Counted from the stretch's first letter, positions 46,463 to 56,813 are shown. The stretch: DNA of 64,000 bases from UTCFX2 sp963788305 (GCA_963788305.1 CAWBGK010000020.1:186001-250000), one strand, 5' to 3'. The notes: generated by a model not told the origin, from the letters alone. Made by a program: numbers and translations.

Positions 46463-47569
46463 ATGGACATCCGTTATCAAAATTTTGCCCGAATTCTTGT
46501 CGAGTATTCCACGAAGATCAAGCCTGGTGATCGTGTGGCAATCCTGTCTTCTGTTGCTGCAGTTCCGATGATCCAGGAGCTTTACAGCCAAATCTTGCGG
46601 ATTGGCGCCTACCCTCATGTCCTGATGGATTTGCCAGATCAGCAAGAGCTGCTTTTTGCTTACGCCCAAGACGAGAACCTGGACTTCGTTCCGCTCTTCC
46701 ACAAAATGGCCTTTGAAGAGTTCGACGTCCTGCTGAAACTTCCTGCCAGCCAGAATACACGCTTCATGAGCGGGATCGATCCTCAGCGTCTATCTCGTTT
46801 CCAGAAGGCGTTCAGCTCGCTGATTGCCGCCCAATTCACCCGCGGCGCAGATGGTTCGCTGCGCTGGATGAGCACGATCTTCCCAACCCATGCTCACGCG
46901 ATTGAAGCCGAAATGGGTTATGAGGCTTTTTCTGACTTCTTTTTTAACTCCTGTCATGCCGACGCGCAGACTCCTGATCCGGTCGCCTACTGGCAGGGGG
47001 TGGAACGCGATCAACAGCGGTTTGCTGACTTCATGAATGGCCATGACAAAGTCTTGGTCAGAGGCCCAAATGTTGATCTCTCCCTTTCCATCAAAGACCG
47101 GCTTTTTATGAATGCCTGCGGTCATACAAACATGCCTGATGGCGAGATCTTCACCGGTCCGGTCGAAGAATTGGTCAACGGATGGGTGCGCTTCACGTAT
47201 CCTGCTGTCCACTTTGGAAGCCTTGTCGAAGGAATTGAGCTTCATTTCAAAGAAGGCAAGATTGTAAAAGCCACCGCCGCCAAAAACCAGGATTTTCTGC
47301 TTCGGCTTCTTGATTCTGATCCTGGAGCACGCTACCTGGGAGAATTTGCGATCGGGCTGAATTACCAGATCAACCAGTTCTCAAAGAATATCCTGTTGGA
47401 CGAAAAAATCGGCGGCAGCTTCCATATTGCAGCTGGAGCAGGTTATCCCGAAACCGGCAGCAAGAACAAGAGCTCCATTCATTGGGATATGATCTGCGAT
47501 ATCCGCCAGGATTCCGAAATCCTGTTGGATCAAGAACTTGTTTACAAAAACGGTCGATTCATCTCATAA
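46463..47569 (+). CDS. M29-family aminopeptidase
   Basis: 368 residues, normal for thermophilic-type aminopeptidase M29 (T, PepS). Conserved regions: ILVEYSTKIKPGDRVAI at the start, GHTNMPDGEIFTGPVEELVNG (about residue 218, a metal-ligand Glu), LGEFAIGLNYQIN (Glu) and SKNKSSIHWDMICDI (His, Asp). It removes N-terminal residues from peptides in the cytoplasm using two metal ions. Two TATAAT hexamers upstream (46331-46336 and 46402-46407) may be its promoters, leaving a leader; AAAGG before the ATG is a plausible ribosome site. The downstream GDPD gene overlaps its 3' end by 32 bp. Confidence 0.9.
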   Translation: MDIRYQNFARILVEYSTKIKPGDRVAILSSVAAVPMIQELYSQILRIGAYPHVLMDLPDQQELLFAYAQDENLDFVPLFHKMAFEEFDVLLKLPASQNTRFMSGIDPQRLSRFQKAFSSLIAAQFTRGADGSLRWMSTIFPTHAHAIEAEMGYEAFSDFFFNSCHADAQTPDPVAYWQGVERDQQRFADFMNGHDKVLVRGPNVDLSLSIKDRLFMNACGHTNMPDGEIFTGPVEELVNGWVRFTYPAVHFGSLVEGIELHFKEGKIVKATAAKNQDFLLRLLDSDPGARYLGEFAIGLNYQINQFSKNILLDEKIGGSFHIAAGAGYPETGSKNKSSIHWDMICDIRQDSEILLDQELVYKNGRFIS

Positions 47570-48338
47570 CAACAGCGTACTTCTGATCGCCCATCGAGGT
47601 GGCGAAGGGCAATGGCCTTCGAACACTCTTTTTGCATTTGAACAAGCCCTTGCCGTTGGCGCCGATTCGCTGGAGATGGATATCCACGCCACCGCGGATG
47701 GCACACTGGTTGTCCGCCATGACCCATTTGTTGATTCAACGACCAATGGCAAGGGATTCATCCGGGATTTTCCGCTTTCTGAGCTCAAACAACTCGATGC
47801 GGGGTATACCTGGACAGACGACGGGGGAAAAAGTTTCCCATTCCGCGCTCGGGGGATCGCTATTCCAACCCTTGCGGAGGTTTTCGAATCCTTCCCCAAA
47901 GCCTGCCTGAATATTGATATCAAGCCAAAAGAACCGCAAGTGACGCACAGCCTCTGCAAGCTGTTGAATGATTTTCATAAACTCGAACAGGTTGTGGTCG
48001 GCTCATTTCACACAAATCAGCTCAATCTCTTCCGACGGCTTTGCCCCAGGACCGCGGACAGCAGCTGGAGTCTCGAAATTCGCCGCTTTCTCTTGATGGA
48101 ACATATTTTTCTAGATCGAAGCTTTCATTCCCAGGCGTTTGCTTTCCAGATCCCCGAAACCGAAGGACGTTTGAAAATCGTGACTCCTAGATTTATTCGA
48201 GCTGCCCATTCTCGAGGATTGCTTGTGCATATCTGGACGGTAAATGAGAAGGCTGACATGCAGCGTTTAATCGATTGGGGAGTGGATGGAATCATGACCG
48301 ATTATCCAGACCGGCTGGCTGAAGTATTAAGAAATTAA
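47538..48338 (+). CDS. Glycerophosphodiester phosphodiesterase
   Basis: 266 residues from TTG 47538, inside the end of the M29 gene; the domain itself begins at LLIAHRGGEGQWPSNTLFAF (residue 15), so a slightly later start is possible. GDPD motifs: AHRGG, DSLEMDIHATADGTLVVRHD (catalytic Glu/Asp and His), NIDIKPKEP and the C-terminal HIWTVNEKADMQRLIDWGVDGIMTDYP. It hydrolyses glycerophosphodiesters from phospholipid turnover. No signal peptide, so probably cytoplasmic. It overlaps the stop of the convergent CydDC gene by 12 bp. Confidence 0.9.
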   Translation: MFTKTVDSSHNNSVLLIAHRGGEGQWPSNTLFAFEQALAVGADSLEMDIHATADGTLVVRHDPFVDSTTNGKGFIRDFPLSELKQLDAGYTWTDDGGKSFPFRARGIAIPTLAEVFESFPKACLNIDIKPKEPQVTHSLCKLLNDFHKLEQVVVGSFHTNQLNLFRRLCPRTADSSWSLEIRRFLLMEHIFLDRSFHSQAFAFQIPETEGRLKIVTPRFIRAAHSRGLLVHIWTVNEKADMQRLIDWGVDGIMTDYPDRLAEVLRN

Positions 48339-51300
48339 CCTTTCCTCCTCCAGTGCATCTTGCAGTTTTTGGGCATCCCATAAAGCCGCATACATCCCGC
48401 CCAGAGACAGCAGCTCGGCATGCTTTCCTCGCTCAATCACGCATCCTTTATCCATTACGAGAATTTCATCCATCGCTTCCATTCTCACCAGCCTGTGGGT
48501 GATCATAAGCAGCGAGCTGTTTTTTGTCGCTTCGAAGATGGAACCCAGGACCTGCCGCTCTCTCAACGGATCCAAATGCGCGGTGCCTTCATCGAGGATC
48601 AACAGAGGTGCAGGTCGGAGCAGTGCGCGTGCGATGACAATGCGCTGGCGCTCGCCGCCGCTCAACCGCCCACCATGTTCCCCAACCCAGGTTTCAAATC
48701 CATCCGGCAAATCAACGATAAAATCGTGGATTCCGGCCTGCTGAGCTGAATGAACGAGATCCTCCTCCGAAGCTAGAGGCCGTGCTATGAGCAAGTTATC
48801 TCGCAGGCTGGCGCTGAAAAGGTACACCTGTTGTGGGACGATGCTGATTTGAGCACGGACATCATCCTGGGAACATCTGCGCAAATCCAACCCATCAAAT
48901 AGAATCTGGCCGCTCTGGTAATCCCAGAATCGCAGCAGCAAATTAACCAGGGTGGTTTTTCCCGACCCGCTCGGTCCAACAATTGCCGTCCGCTTACCAA
49001 CCGGCAGGTCAAAGGTAAGACCTGAGATGACCGGCATGCCACCCGGGTAGCTGAAACTTAAGTTTTCCACGCGCAATGCGCTGCATGATGGGATTGATAA
49101 AGGAATATCTGGGTCGTGAACTTCCGGATCAGCATCTGCAATCTCAAAAAGTCTAAGAGCAGACTGCAAATTGCTCTCCATAAATTGCGCCGCAGCAGGA
49201 AGCGGCAATACAGCCTCAAAACTGGTTAACGCCGTCATCACCAGAACTGCGAGATACACGCCCTGGATCTGGCCAGAACTGATCAGTGGGATCGTCATGG
49301 TCAGCAGAGACCACATCCCCAAATTAGCCATCAAACCAGTGAAAGCCGTCTGAGTGCTGCCAAGACGGCTGATCTGCTGTTGGGTTGAGGCGAGCTCTTC
49401 AGCGCTTGCTGCCAGGCGGCGAGCAAAACGCCCTTCAAGATCATACACCTGCAGATCAGCCAACCCCTGGACATACTCAACCATCTGTCCGGTTATTTTT
49501 CCCCTGCATGCAATAAACCTGCTGCCTGCAGCGCGACCCTGCCGCAGCGCTGCAATGGGAGCCACCAATCCTGCAACCATCCAAAAAACCAGCAGTATAA
49601 GAGCCAAACCGAGGTCGAATGTCGAGACAAACAAGAAAACTGCAAAGAGTCCAAGTAGAGCTGAGAGCGGGGGAGCCAGGGCTCGAACATAGAAATTTTC
49701 CAGTGATTGAATGTCGCCCAGTATTCGCGCCAACAAATCTCCACTTTGATATCGCATCAGCCGAGCCGGCGCAAGCGGTTCCAGTGCCTGGTAAAACCAA
49801 ACTCGCAGCCGTGCCAGCAATTGAAAAGTAGCCTGGTGCGAGAAATAGCGCTCGGCATAGCGAAACAGGCCGCGCGTGATCCCAAAAAACCGAACCGCGA
49901 CAATAGGTACCTGCAGTAAAGCGATGGAGGGATGCAGTGCGGCCATGCTGATAATGTAAGCTGAAGCCGCCAGCAGCCCGACGCTGCTCAGAACCGTCGC
50001 TGCGCCGGCGAATACCGAAATCAAGGCCGGCTTCCATATCCCGACAGCCATTTGGATCAGCCAAAAGAATACCGACAGCCGGTTTCCATGCTTCTTTGCC
50101 GCCCAAATGGGTTGTGTCTCTGACTGAAGTGAAACGACTGCCTTATCTGGGACAGGTTCGATCCGTTCAAACAGTGCGAGTCCCTCTCGCCAGCTGCCCT
50201 GTTCTGCAGCCAGGCATAAGCTTCGATACAATCCTTCCTGATCGAACAATTCTGCATGCGAACCTTCCTGCCGGATCTCACCATCTTCGAGCACGATAAC
50301 CCGGTCTGCCTTTTGGACCGTCTTCAGTCGGTGGGCAATGATCAGCGCAGTCCGATTTTCAAGCAGGCGCTCGATTCCGCGCTGCAAGTAGGTTTCGGTT
50401 TGCAAGTCCAGATGAGCTGTCGCTTCGTCAAGGATCACCAGCTCTGCATCTTTTAGAAAAGCGCGGGCTAACGCAATTCGCTGCGCTTCACCGCCACTTA
50501 AACGCACCCCGCCCTCACCAATCCGGGTTTCATAATCAAGCGGAAAAGTTAGAATGAACTCGTCTGCCTCAGCCAGCTTTGCTGCCGCCACGACTGCAGC
50601 CATATTCGCTTCAGGTTTACCCAAACGAATGTTTGCTGCTATCGTGTCATCGAACAAATTGGGGTGCTGCGGAACCCAGGCGACCTTTTCTCGCCAATTG
50701 CTGGCAGGAATCTGGTCTATGGGCTGGTCATCAACGGTGATCGCACCCCGTTCTGGGCTGACAAAACGAAGCAGCATGGCGGCAATCGTGCTCTTACCGC
50801 TCCCGCTGGGGCCAACTAAACCTAGCCTTTCACCACTTCTGAGTTCAAAACTAACCCCTTTCAGCGCTGGTCGGCCTTCTTCGTAGCTCACAGCCACATC
50901 AGCGAATCGGATGGATTGTTTAATTGTCTGCTGAAGGCTCGCAGCGTCTTCCTTGAAAGACTTTGCACAAGCAGGCTCCCTGCCGATTATTTCCTCGGCA
51001 GGTTCGCCTGGCAGCTCAAAAATTCGCCGAGCCGCTTCCACACCCGACATCCCTGCATGAAAACGCGCCCCCAACGACCGAAGCGGCTGGTAATATTCAG
51101 GAGCGAGCAGCAAGATCACTAATGCCTGTTCGAAAGTTATCCGGGCATACAGCAACCGCAGTCCTATTTCAACCGCCACCACGGCCGTGCTGAGCGTCGA
51201 GACCATCTCCAACGTCAACGCTGAAAGAAAAGTCACGCGCAAAACATTCATCGTCGTCTTGTGGAACAGCTCGCTTGCCTCAGCAATCTGGACGGTCTGT

Positions 51301-51950
51301 TCTTTGCTCCTGCCAAGCATTTTCAATGTTGTCAGCCCCTGCAGGACATCCAGAAAATAGGCACTCAATCGACTGAGCGTCTTCCACTGGCTTCGTGTCA
51401 GCGTCTGCGCCAGGCTTCCGATCAGCGACATAAAGACAGGGATTAACGGGGCAGTTAGTAAAAACACCACTCCGGAGAGTCCATCGATTTGAAATACAAA
51501 GATCAGGATGATGAGCGGTGTAAAGCCAGCAAGTGCCAATCCGGGGAGATACTGGCTGAAATATGGATCGATCGCCTCGACGCCTTCCACAAAGGTTTGG
51601 GTGAGCTCTCCCGCCTGTTCTCCGCTTGTGTAAGCCGGGCCAGCTGTATTGAGACGCTTGATGATCTCTTCGCGCAGCCAACGTTTTATTCGCCGAGCTG
51701 CCGACTGCGCTGCCAGGTCTCCGCCCCAGTTCAAGGCAATTCGTAAGGTCAATATCACCAATAAAAAGGCCAGCATGGCGGAAACCTCTGCCATTGGACT
51801 GGCCTTCAGGAATATCTTGTTGATGATCTGACTCAGGAACTTGGCTTGCGGGATCGCCAGGGCGCCTGCCAGAGTACCCAGGCCAATCGATGTCAGCAGC
51901 GCGACACGACCTTGTCGGGCAAGCCTCAGCAGGCGTCGGTCAAGGTGCAT
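48327..51950 (-). CDS. cydDC: Fused CydD-CydC ABC exporter
   Basis: One uninterrupted chain of 1207 residues containing two complete ABC half-transporters. The first half resembles CydD: membrane domain with LAGALAIPQAKFLSQIIN and GELTQTFVEGVEAIDPYFSQ, then Walker A VGPSGSGKSTIAAMLLRF and signature LSGGEAQRIALARAFLKDAE. The second half resembles CydC: SVGLLAASAYIISMAALHPS, VRFFGITRGLFRYAERYFSH, then Walker A VGPSGSGKTTLVNLLLRF and signature LSGGERQRIVIARALL. CydDC usually consists of two separate proteins; it exports cysteine/glutathione and is needed to assemble cytochrome bd oxidase. cydA and cydB are not in the window. At 3.6 kb without any break this is the longest intact gene here. UPF0316 lies 7 bp upstream on the same strand. 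Confidence 0.88.
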   Translation of the reverse strand: MHLDRRLLRLARQGRVALLTSIGLGTLAGALAIPQAKFLSQIINKIFLKASPMAEVSAMLAFLLVILTLRIALNWGGDLAAQSAARRIKRWLREEIIKRLNTAGPAYTSGEQAGELTQTFVEGVEAIDPYFSQYLPGLALAGFTPLIILIFVFQIDGLSGVVFLLTAPLIPVFMSLIGSLAQTLTRSQWKTLSRLSAYFLDVLQGLTTLKMLGRSKEQTVQIAEASELFHKTTMNVLRVTFLSALTLEMVSTLSTAVVAVEIGLRLLYARITFEQALVILLLAPEYYQPLRSLGARFHAGMSGVEAARRIFELPGEPAEEIIGREPACAKSFKEDAASLQQTIKQSIRFADVAVSYEEGRPALKGVSFELRSGERLGLVGPSGSGKSTIAAMLLRFVSPERGAITVDDQPIDQIPASNWREKVAWVPQHPNLFDDTIAANIRLGKPEANMAAVVAAAKLAEADEFILTFPLDYETRIGEGGVRLSGGEAQRIALARAFLKDAELVILDEATAHLDLQTETYLQRGIERLLENRTALIIAHRLKTVQKADRVIVLEDGEIRQEGSHAELFDQEGLYRSLCLAAEQGSWREGLALFERIEPVPDKAVVSLQSETQPIWAAKKHGNRLSVFFWLIQMAVGIWKPALISVFAGAATVLSSVGLLAASAYIISMAALHPSIALLQVPIVAVRFFGITRGLFRYAERYFSHQATFQLLARLRVWFYQALEPLAPARLMRYQSGDLLARILGDIQSLENFYVRALAPPLSALLGLFAVFLFVSTFDLGLALILLVFWMVAGLVAPIAALRQGRAAGSRFIACRGKITGQMVEYVQGLADLQVYDLEGRFARRLAASAEELASTQQQISRLGSTQTAFTGLMANLGMWSLLTMTIPLISSGQIQGVYLAVLVMTALTSFEAVLPLPAAAQFMESNLQSALRLFEIADADPEVHDPDIPLSIPSCSALRVENLSFSYPGGMPVISGLTFDLPVGKRTAIVGPSGSGKTTLVNLLLRFWDYQSGQILFDGLDLRRCSQDDVRAQISIVPQQVYLFSASLRDNLLIARPLASEEDLVHSAQQAGIHDFIVDLPDGFETWVGEHGGRLSGGERQRIVIARALLRPAPLLILDEGTAHLDPLRERQVLGSIFEATKNSSLLMITHRLVRMEAMDEILVMDKGCVIERGKHAELLSLGGMYAALWDAQKLQDALEEERLIS

Positions 51951-51957
51951 TTAGAAC

Positions 51958-52485
51958 TCATGCCCGCCAAAATCCCCTTCGGACCGGGCGCACATCCTCC
52001 AGGGTGATAAAGGCGCTGTCATCCACTTCATTGACGATCTTCTTTACCTTGTCGACGTTCTTTCTCAATACACTGCAGTGCAAAAGCGAAACAACGCCAT
52101 CTTTTCCTCGCGCTGGAATTTCCGTGATTGCGTACCCTTCTTCGCGCAGGCGTTCGGCAATTCCCGATCCCAGCCGCGAGCTGATAATACTTAGCTGAAC
52201 GTGCCCGATTGCAAGACGCTCCTCGATCAACATTCCTACTACAATTCCAGTCGCGAAACCGCCCGCATAACCGAGCACATTCAGTGGATTTCCCAGGTCT
52301 TTCAATACAGAACTGATCGCTAAGACAAAGATCGCCGATTGGAAAAATCCCAATATCCAGGCAATCCCTTTCCTGCCGCGCATCACCACCAAAACACGCA
52401 GGGTATCCAGCGTCATATCACTGACGCGGAACATAAAAATCAAACCCGCTGAAAACCAGGCTGACATCGATAAGAAGTTATCCAT
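51958..52485 (-). CDS. UPF0316 membrane protein (DUF5698/DUF2179)
   Basis: 175 residues. Three membrane segments (SAWFSAGLIFMFRVSDMTL, ILGFFQSAIFVLAISSVL, NVLGYAGGFATGIVVGMLI) fit DUF5698, followed by a cytoplasmic DUF2179-like domain (LLHCSVLRKNVDKVKKIVNE). Length and order are those of the UPF0316 family, of unknown role. It is the likely first gene of an operon with cydDC (7-bp gap). The gene is intact. Confidence 0.85.
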   Translation of the reverse strand: MDNFLSMSAWFSAGLIFMFRVSDMTLDTLRVLVVMRGRKGIAWILGFFQSAIFVLAISSVLKDLGNPLNVLGYAGGFATGIVVGMLIEERLAIGHVQLSIISSRLGSGIAERLREEGYAITEIPARGKDGVVSLLHCSVLRKNVDKVKKIVNEVDDSAFITLEDVRPVRRGFWRA

Positions 52486-52540
52486 TTCACGATCCTAAAG
52501 GTAATCTTGCTCCATCACGAGAATCAAGCCCATCAGGGCA

Positions 52541-54737
52541 CTAGGTGCCCATCAATCCTTCTTTAACAAGCGCTTCTTTTTCAGGCTCGGAGCATTTCAT
52601 CTCGGGTAAATACAATCGTTCGACATACTCTTTGACCATCCGGCGCATGCTGAACTGCGGTCCAATCGTCCGGATTGAATCTTTCATCCGTCCAATCCAT
52701 TCTCCGGGCAGACCATCTGAAGAGCGTATCTGATAATACAGCGGTATGATCTCATTTTCAAGCAGATCGAACAGGCTCTTGGCATCCTCTTTATCCTGAC
52801 GCTCGATATCATCATAATCGACATCTTGCCCTATTGCCCAGCCATTACGACCGTTGTAGCCCTCTCGCCACCAACCATCCAGGACGGAGAAATTCAATAC
52901 GCCATTCATCCCGGCTTTTTGGCCAGACGTTCCTGAAGCTTCATTGGGGCGGCGAGGGGTATTCAGCCAGACGTCCACACCCTGCACCAGGTATCGCGCC
53001 AGGTTCATATCGTAATCTTCCAGGAACACCAACCGGCCGCCGCTTTCAGAGCGTTTGACGGCGCGGTAGACTTCCTGAATGAGCATCTTCCCGCCTTCGT
53101 GATCAGGGTGTGATTTTCCGGCGAAAATGATCTGAACCGGTCGATCAGCGTCATTGACGATTTTCAAGAGGCGATCCAAATCGGACATGATCAAATTTGC
53201 GCGTTATAAGGTGCAAACCTCCTGGCAAAGCCGATCGTCAGAGTGTAAGGATTGAGCAGCACTCCCGATGCCACGACCTGAACCGGATGCCAGCCGCCTT
53301 TCAGCCAACGCTGCCTGGCTCGCTCTCGAATATAGGCGCCCAGTTTCCGCTTTAAATGCAATCGAACTCCCCAAATCTGATCATCCGGGATCGTGCTCAC
53401 CAGCTCCCAAACGTCAGGGTCGTCGGCGCGTTCCATCCAATCCGTTCCCAGGTAGCGGTCATACAGATGCTTCATTCGCCGCGCCAGCCAAGTACCCACA
53501 TGAACACCGTTTGTAATATGCGTGATGGGAACTTCATCAACAGGTGTTCCCGGCCAGAGATGCGCCCACATCTTGCGTGAGACCTGCCCGTGCAGCTCGG
53601 AAACGGCATTGCGCGCTTCGGAAAGACGCAGCGCGAGAAGTCGGCATGCTGTACATATCACCCCAGCTGACCGTATGGCGCGCCAGGTCTATGAACCCAT
53701 CCCTGTCTAGGGATAATTCAGGCCAATAATTGCCAAAATATTTGTCCACAAGCCAGAGTGGAAATTCATCATTTCCGGCTGGCACCGGTGTATGTGTGGT
53801 GAAGACGCTGCTATTTCGAACCTTTTGAGTTGCCTCGTCAAATGACAGCCCTGCCTTGATGTATTCGCGAATCCGTTCCAGAACCATAAAGGCTGAATGG
53901 CCCTCATTCATATGCCAGACGGTCGGCTGATAGCCTAGCTTACGCATGGCTCGCACCCCGCCTATCCCTAACAAAATTTCCTGAGAAATTCGCATATCAA
54001 GGTCGCTGCTGTACAGGCGAGCAGTAAGCATGCGGTCTGAAGGAGAATTAGCGTCCAGGTTAGCGTCCAGAAGGAAAAGCGGGGTTCGACCGACGCGCAC
54101 TTCCCAAAGCCTCGCCTTTACATCTCGCCCAGGCAGTTCAACCGATACCGTTAGAGGTCCACCATCAGAATCCTGGATCGGAATTACCGGGAGCTCATCG
54201 AACTTTTGGGAGTTATATTGGGCATCCTGCCAGCCATCTTCACTGATTCGCTGGGTAAAATATCCTTCCGTATAGAAAAAGCCAATCGCGACAAACGGCA
54301 GACCCAGGTCGCTAGCTTCTTTCGTATGATCCCCGGACAGCACCCCCAATCCGCCCGCATAGATTGGAAGAGTTCTCATGCAATCCAAATTCCATTGAAA
54401 AATACGCGATCAATCGATCCTTTAATTCCGGGCAGGTGCGCGCAAACCAGGTATCTTCGGTTTGCAGATATTGTTCGTATGACCGCAGCATGCGATCGTA
54501 AAAATCCAGGTAATAACGATTGTTCATCGCCGCGTTCAACCTTGCGCGTTGAACCTGGCGCAAAAATTTCACGGGGTTATGGTAGGTCTGTTCCCATAGG
54601 TCCGGATCAATCCGAGAGAAAAGCCTCTGCACATCCGGATTCCACGTCCACCAGAGGTTGTATGCCAGGTCTGCCAGGCCATGGATCCGGCGCGGCAGGC
54701 TGAACGAATTAGGAACTTGAGCTCGAAATTTCAACAT
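52541..54737 (-). CDS. glgP: Alpha-glucan phosphorylase (three apparent frameshifts)
   Basis: Four frame segments make about 732 residues of the alpha-glucan/maltodextrin phosphorylase family. Segment 1 starts with the DUF3417-like LAYNLWWTWNPDVQRLFSRI and reaches AYFSMEFGLHE; segment 2 has LPIYAGGLGVLSGDHTKEAS, WHMNEGHSAFMVLERI and FTTHTPVPAGNDEFPLWL; segment 3 has ELHGQVSRKMWAHLWPG and ITHITNGVHVGTW; segment 4 has IIFAGKSHPDHEGGK and the PLP-binding region EASGTSGQKAGMNGVLNFS. It releases glucose-1-phosphate from glycogen or maltodextrins. Breaks lie near 54380, 53650 and 53200. All signature motifs survive, so sequence error is likely. AAGGAAA lies upstream of the start. Confidence 0.87.
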
Positions 54738-54880
54738 TCGATTAATTTCCTTAGGTCAAAACTATTTCAATAAGTTGCTGTGCACTTAACACAATTGTTA
54801 ATAATACCACAAGCCAGACGTGACCATGATTTCGTAATCGTGCGATCTTTATGAGATAGCTGTGCTTTCAAAAAACAGAG

Positions 54881-54886
54881 TAAAAT
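54881..54886 (+). promoter_or_regulatory. -10 box of a leaderless promoter
   Basis: TAAAAT, 8 nt before the ATG at 54895. No Shine-Dalgarno sequence and no room for a SAM or cobalamin riboswitch on the transcript. Confidence 0.5.
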
Positions 54887-54894
54887 ACTCCCCT

Positions 54895-56813
54895 ATGTCC
54901 TCTCAATTTCTTGATTTTCTTCGTAAATCTCCGCTTCCTCTGCTATCAGATGGAGCAATGGGCACTATGCTCGCCGCACATGGTCCGAAGTTTGACCAAT
55001 GCCTCGATTGCCTCAATCTATACAAACCAGAATCAGTCACTGAAGTCCACCGCCAGTATATTCAAGCTGGAGCACAGGTAATTCAAACCAACACCTTTGG
55101 TGCAAATAGATTCAAGCTGGCTCAGTACGGTCTCTCCAACCAGGCCTATCAGATCAATCGGTCAGGCGTCGATCTCGCTGTGAGCGCAGCGCGCTCTGCA
55201 ACCCAAAAGATCTTCGTTGCCGGCGATGTCGGCCCGCTTGGCGTCCGCCTTGCCCCTTACGGGCGCGTTCAGCCAGATCAAGCCCGCCAGGCTTTCTGTG
55301 AACAGATCACTGCACTCACCGAAGCTGGTGTCGACCTGATCATCCTCGAAACCTTCACGGACTTGAGCGAAATCATCGAAGCCATCGCCTCAGCGCGCCA
55401 GGTTTGCGCGCTGCCGGTCGTCGCTTCTCTCACCTTCACACGCGATGATCTGACCCTTCTCGGTGATACCCCAAGGCGGGCTGCTCAGGAGCTGGTGGCA
55501 GCCGGTGCTGATCTGATCGGTGTCAACTGTTCTGGAGGTCCGGCCCAGATCTGGCGGATTTCTGCGTCAGATGCGCCAGGCAGCTCCTACAGCAAGCTTC
55601 TCAGCCATGCCCAATGCCGGCTGGCCTGAACAGGTCGGTGGACGGATCATGTACCCGGCTAATCCCGATTATTTTGGCGACTACGCCCTGACTTTTTGCG
55701 AAGCCGGCGCCAGGTTGATTGGGGGATGCTGCGGGACCACCCCGGCTCATATCGCCGCAATGCGGCGAGCTCTCCAAAACATCCCTGGGCGATGCGCACC
55801 CTCGACCTCTGAGCTGGTCCTCCCCACCGAAGTTGAAGAACTCACCCAATCTCACGAGCTTGCATCCCAACTCGCTCAAAAACTCGCCGAAGGTCGATTT
55901 GTCATTTCAGTTGAGATGGACCCGCCGCGCGGGCTTTCCACCCATAAACTGATTGCTGGAGCGAGCTTGCTGGGCAATCCGGCGCAGATGTGATCAACGT
56001 CGCTGACAGCCCGATGGCCCGGATGCGAATGAGCCCCTGGGCGGTCTGCAGCCTCATCAATCTCCGGGTTGGGATCGACACCACCCTGCACTTTCCGACC
56101 CGAGGTCGCAATCTGCTGCGCGTCCAGGGTGACTTGCTCGCTGCCCATGCGCTGGGCATCCGCAACGTTTTTGTTGTTATGGGCGATCCGACCGCAATCG
56201 GCGATTACCCCGAAGCCATGGATAATTATGACCTCGTCCCTTCTGGTCTGATCCAGCTGATCAAGGGCAGCTTCAATCTCGGCCTGGACCACGCTGGAGC
56301 CGAGATCGGCCAACCTACTTCCTTCTTCGTCGGGGCTGCCTTGAACCTCGCACCCCAGAATACAGAGCGGGAGATAGAAAATCTCAACCGAAAACTCAAA
56401 TCCGGGGTCGATTTCTTTCTTACCCAGCCTGTTTTCAACCCGGATACCGCATCTGCTTTTTTTCGCGATTACACCAACCGACACGGACCATTAACCGTTC
56501 CTGTATTGGTCGGCGTACTCCCTCTTTTCGTCCGCGCCACGCCGCGTTCCTGCATAATGAAGTTCCCGGCGTCACGATCCCCGAGCCAATTCAGGAACGC
56601 ATCCGCTCTGCAGGCGAAAACGCTCCCAAGGAAGGCGTCCAGATCGCACTTGACCTTATCGAGCAGATGCAACCCTGGGCTGCAGGGGTATATTTGATGC
56701 CCCAGTTCGGGCGCTTCGACCTCGCGGCTGAGATCGTCGAGAGCATCAAAAACACCTTGTTCCATGTTTCAGCTAAACCAAAAAATGGTTTATCTCCAGG
56801 ATCAGCTCCTTAA
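54895..56813 (+). CDS. Bifunctional homocysteine S-methyltransferase / methylenetetrahydrofolate reductase (three apparent frameshifts)
   Basis: About 639 residues in four frame segments. The N-terminal half is a homocysteine methyltransferase: LLSDGAMGTMLAAHG, VIQTNTFGANRFKL, LIGVNCSGGPAQIW (first zinc Cys) and LIGGCCGTTPAHIAAMRRAL (second and third zinc Cys). The C-terminal half is a MetF-type reductase: FVISVEMDPPRG, VINVADSPMARMRMS, VVMGDPTAIGDYP and FLTQPVFNPDTA. This fusion makes methylfolate and transfers the methyl group to homocysteine in one protein. Breaks lie near 55555, 55975 and 56525. After the last, the frame reads RHAAFLHNEVPGVTIPEP and continues to TAA at 56811-56813, which I recovered by hand. 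It overlaps the convergent pheT stop by 12 bp. Confidence 0.87.
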
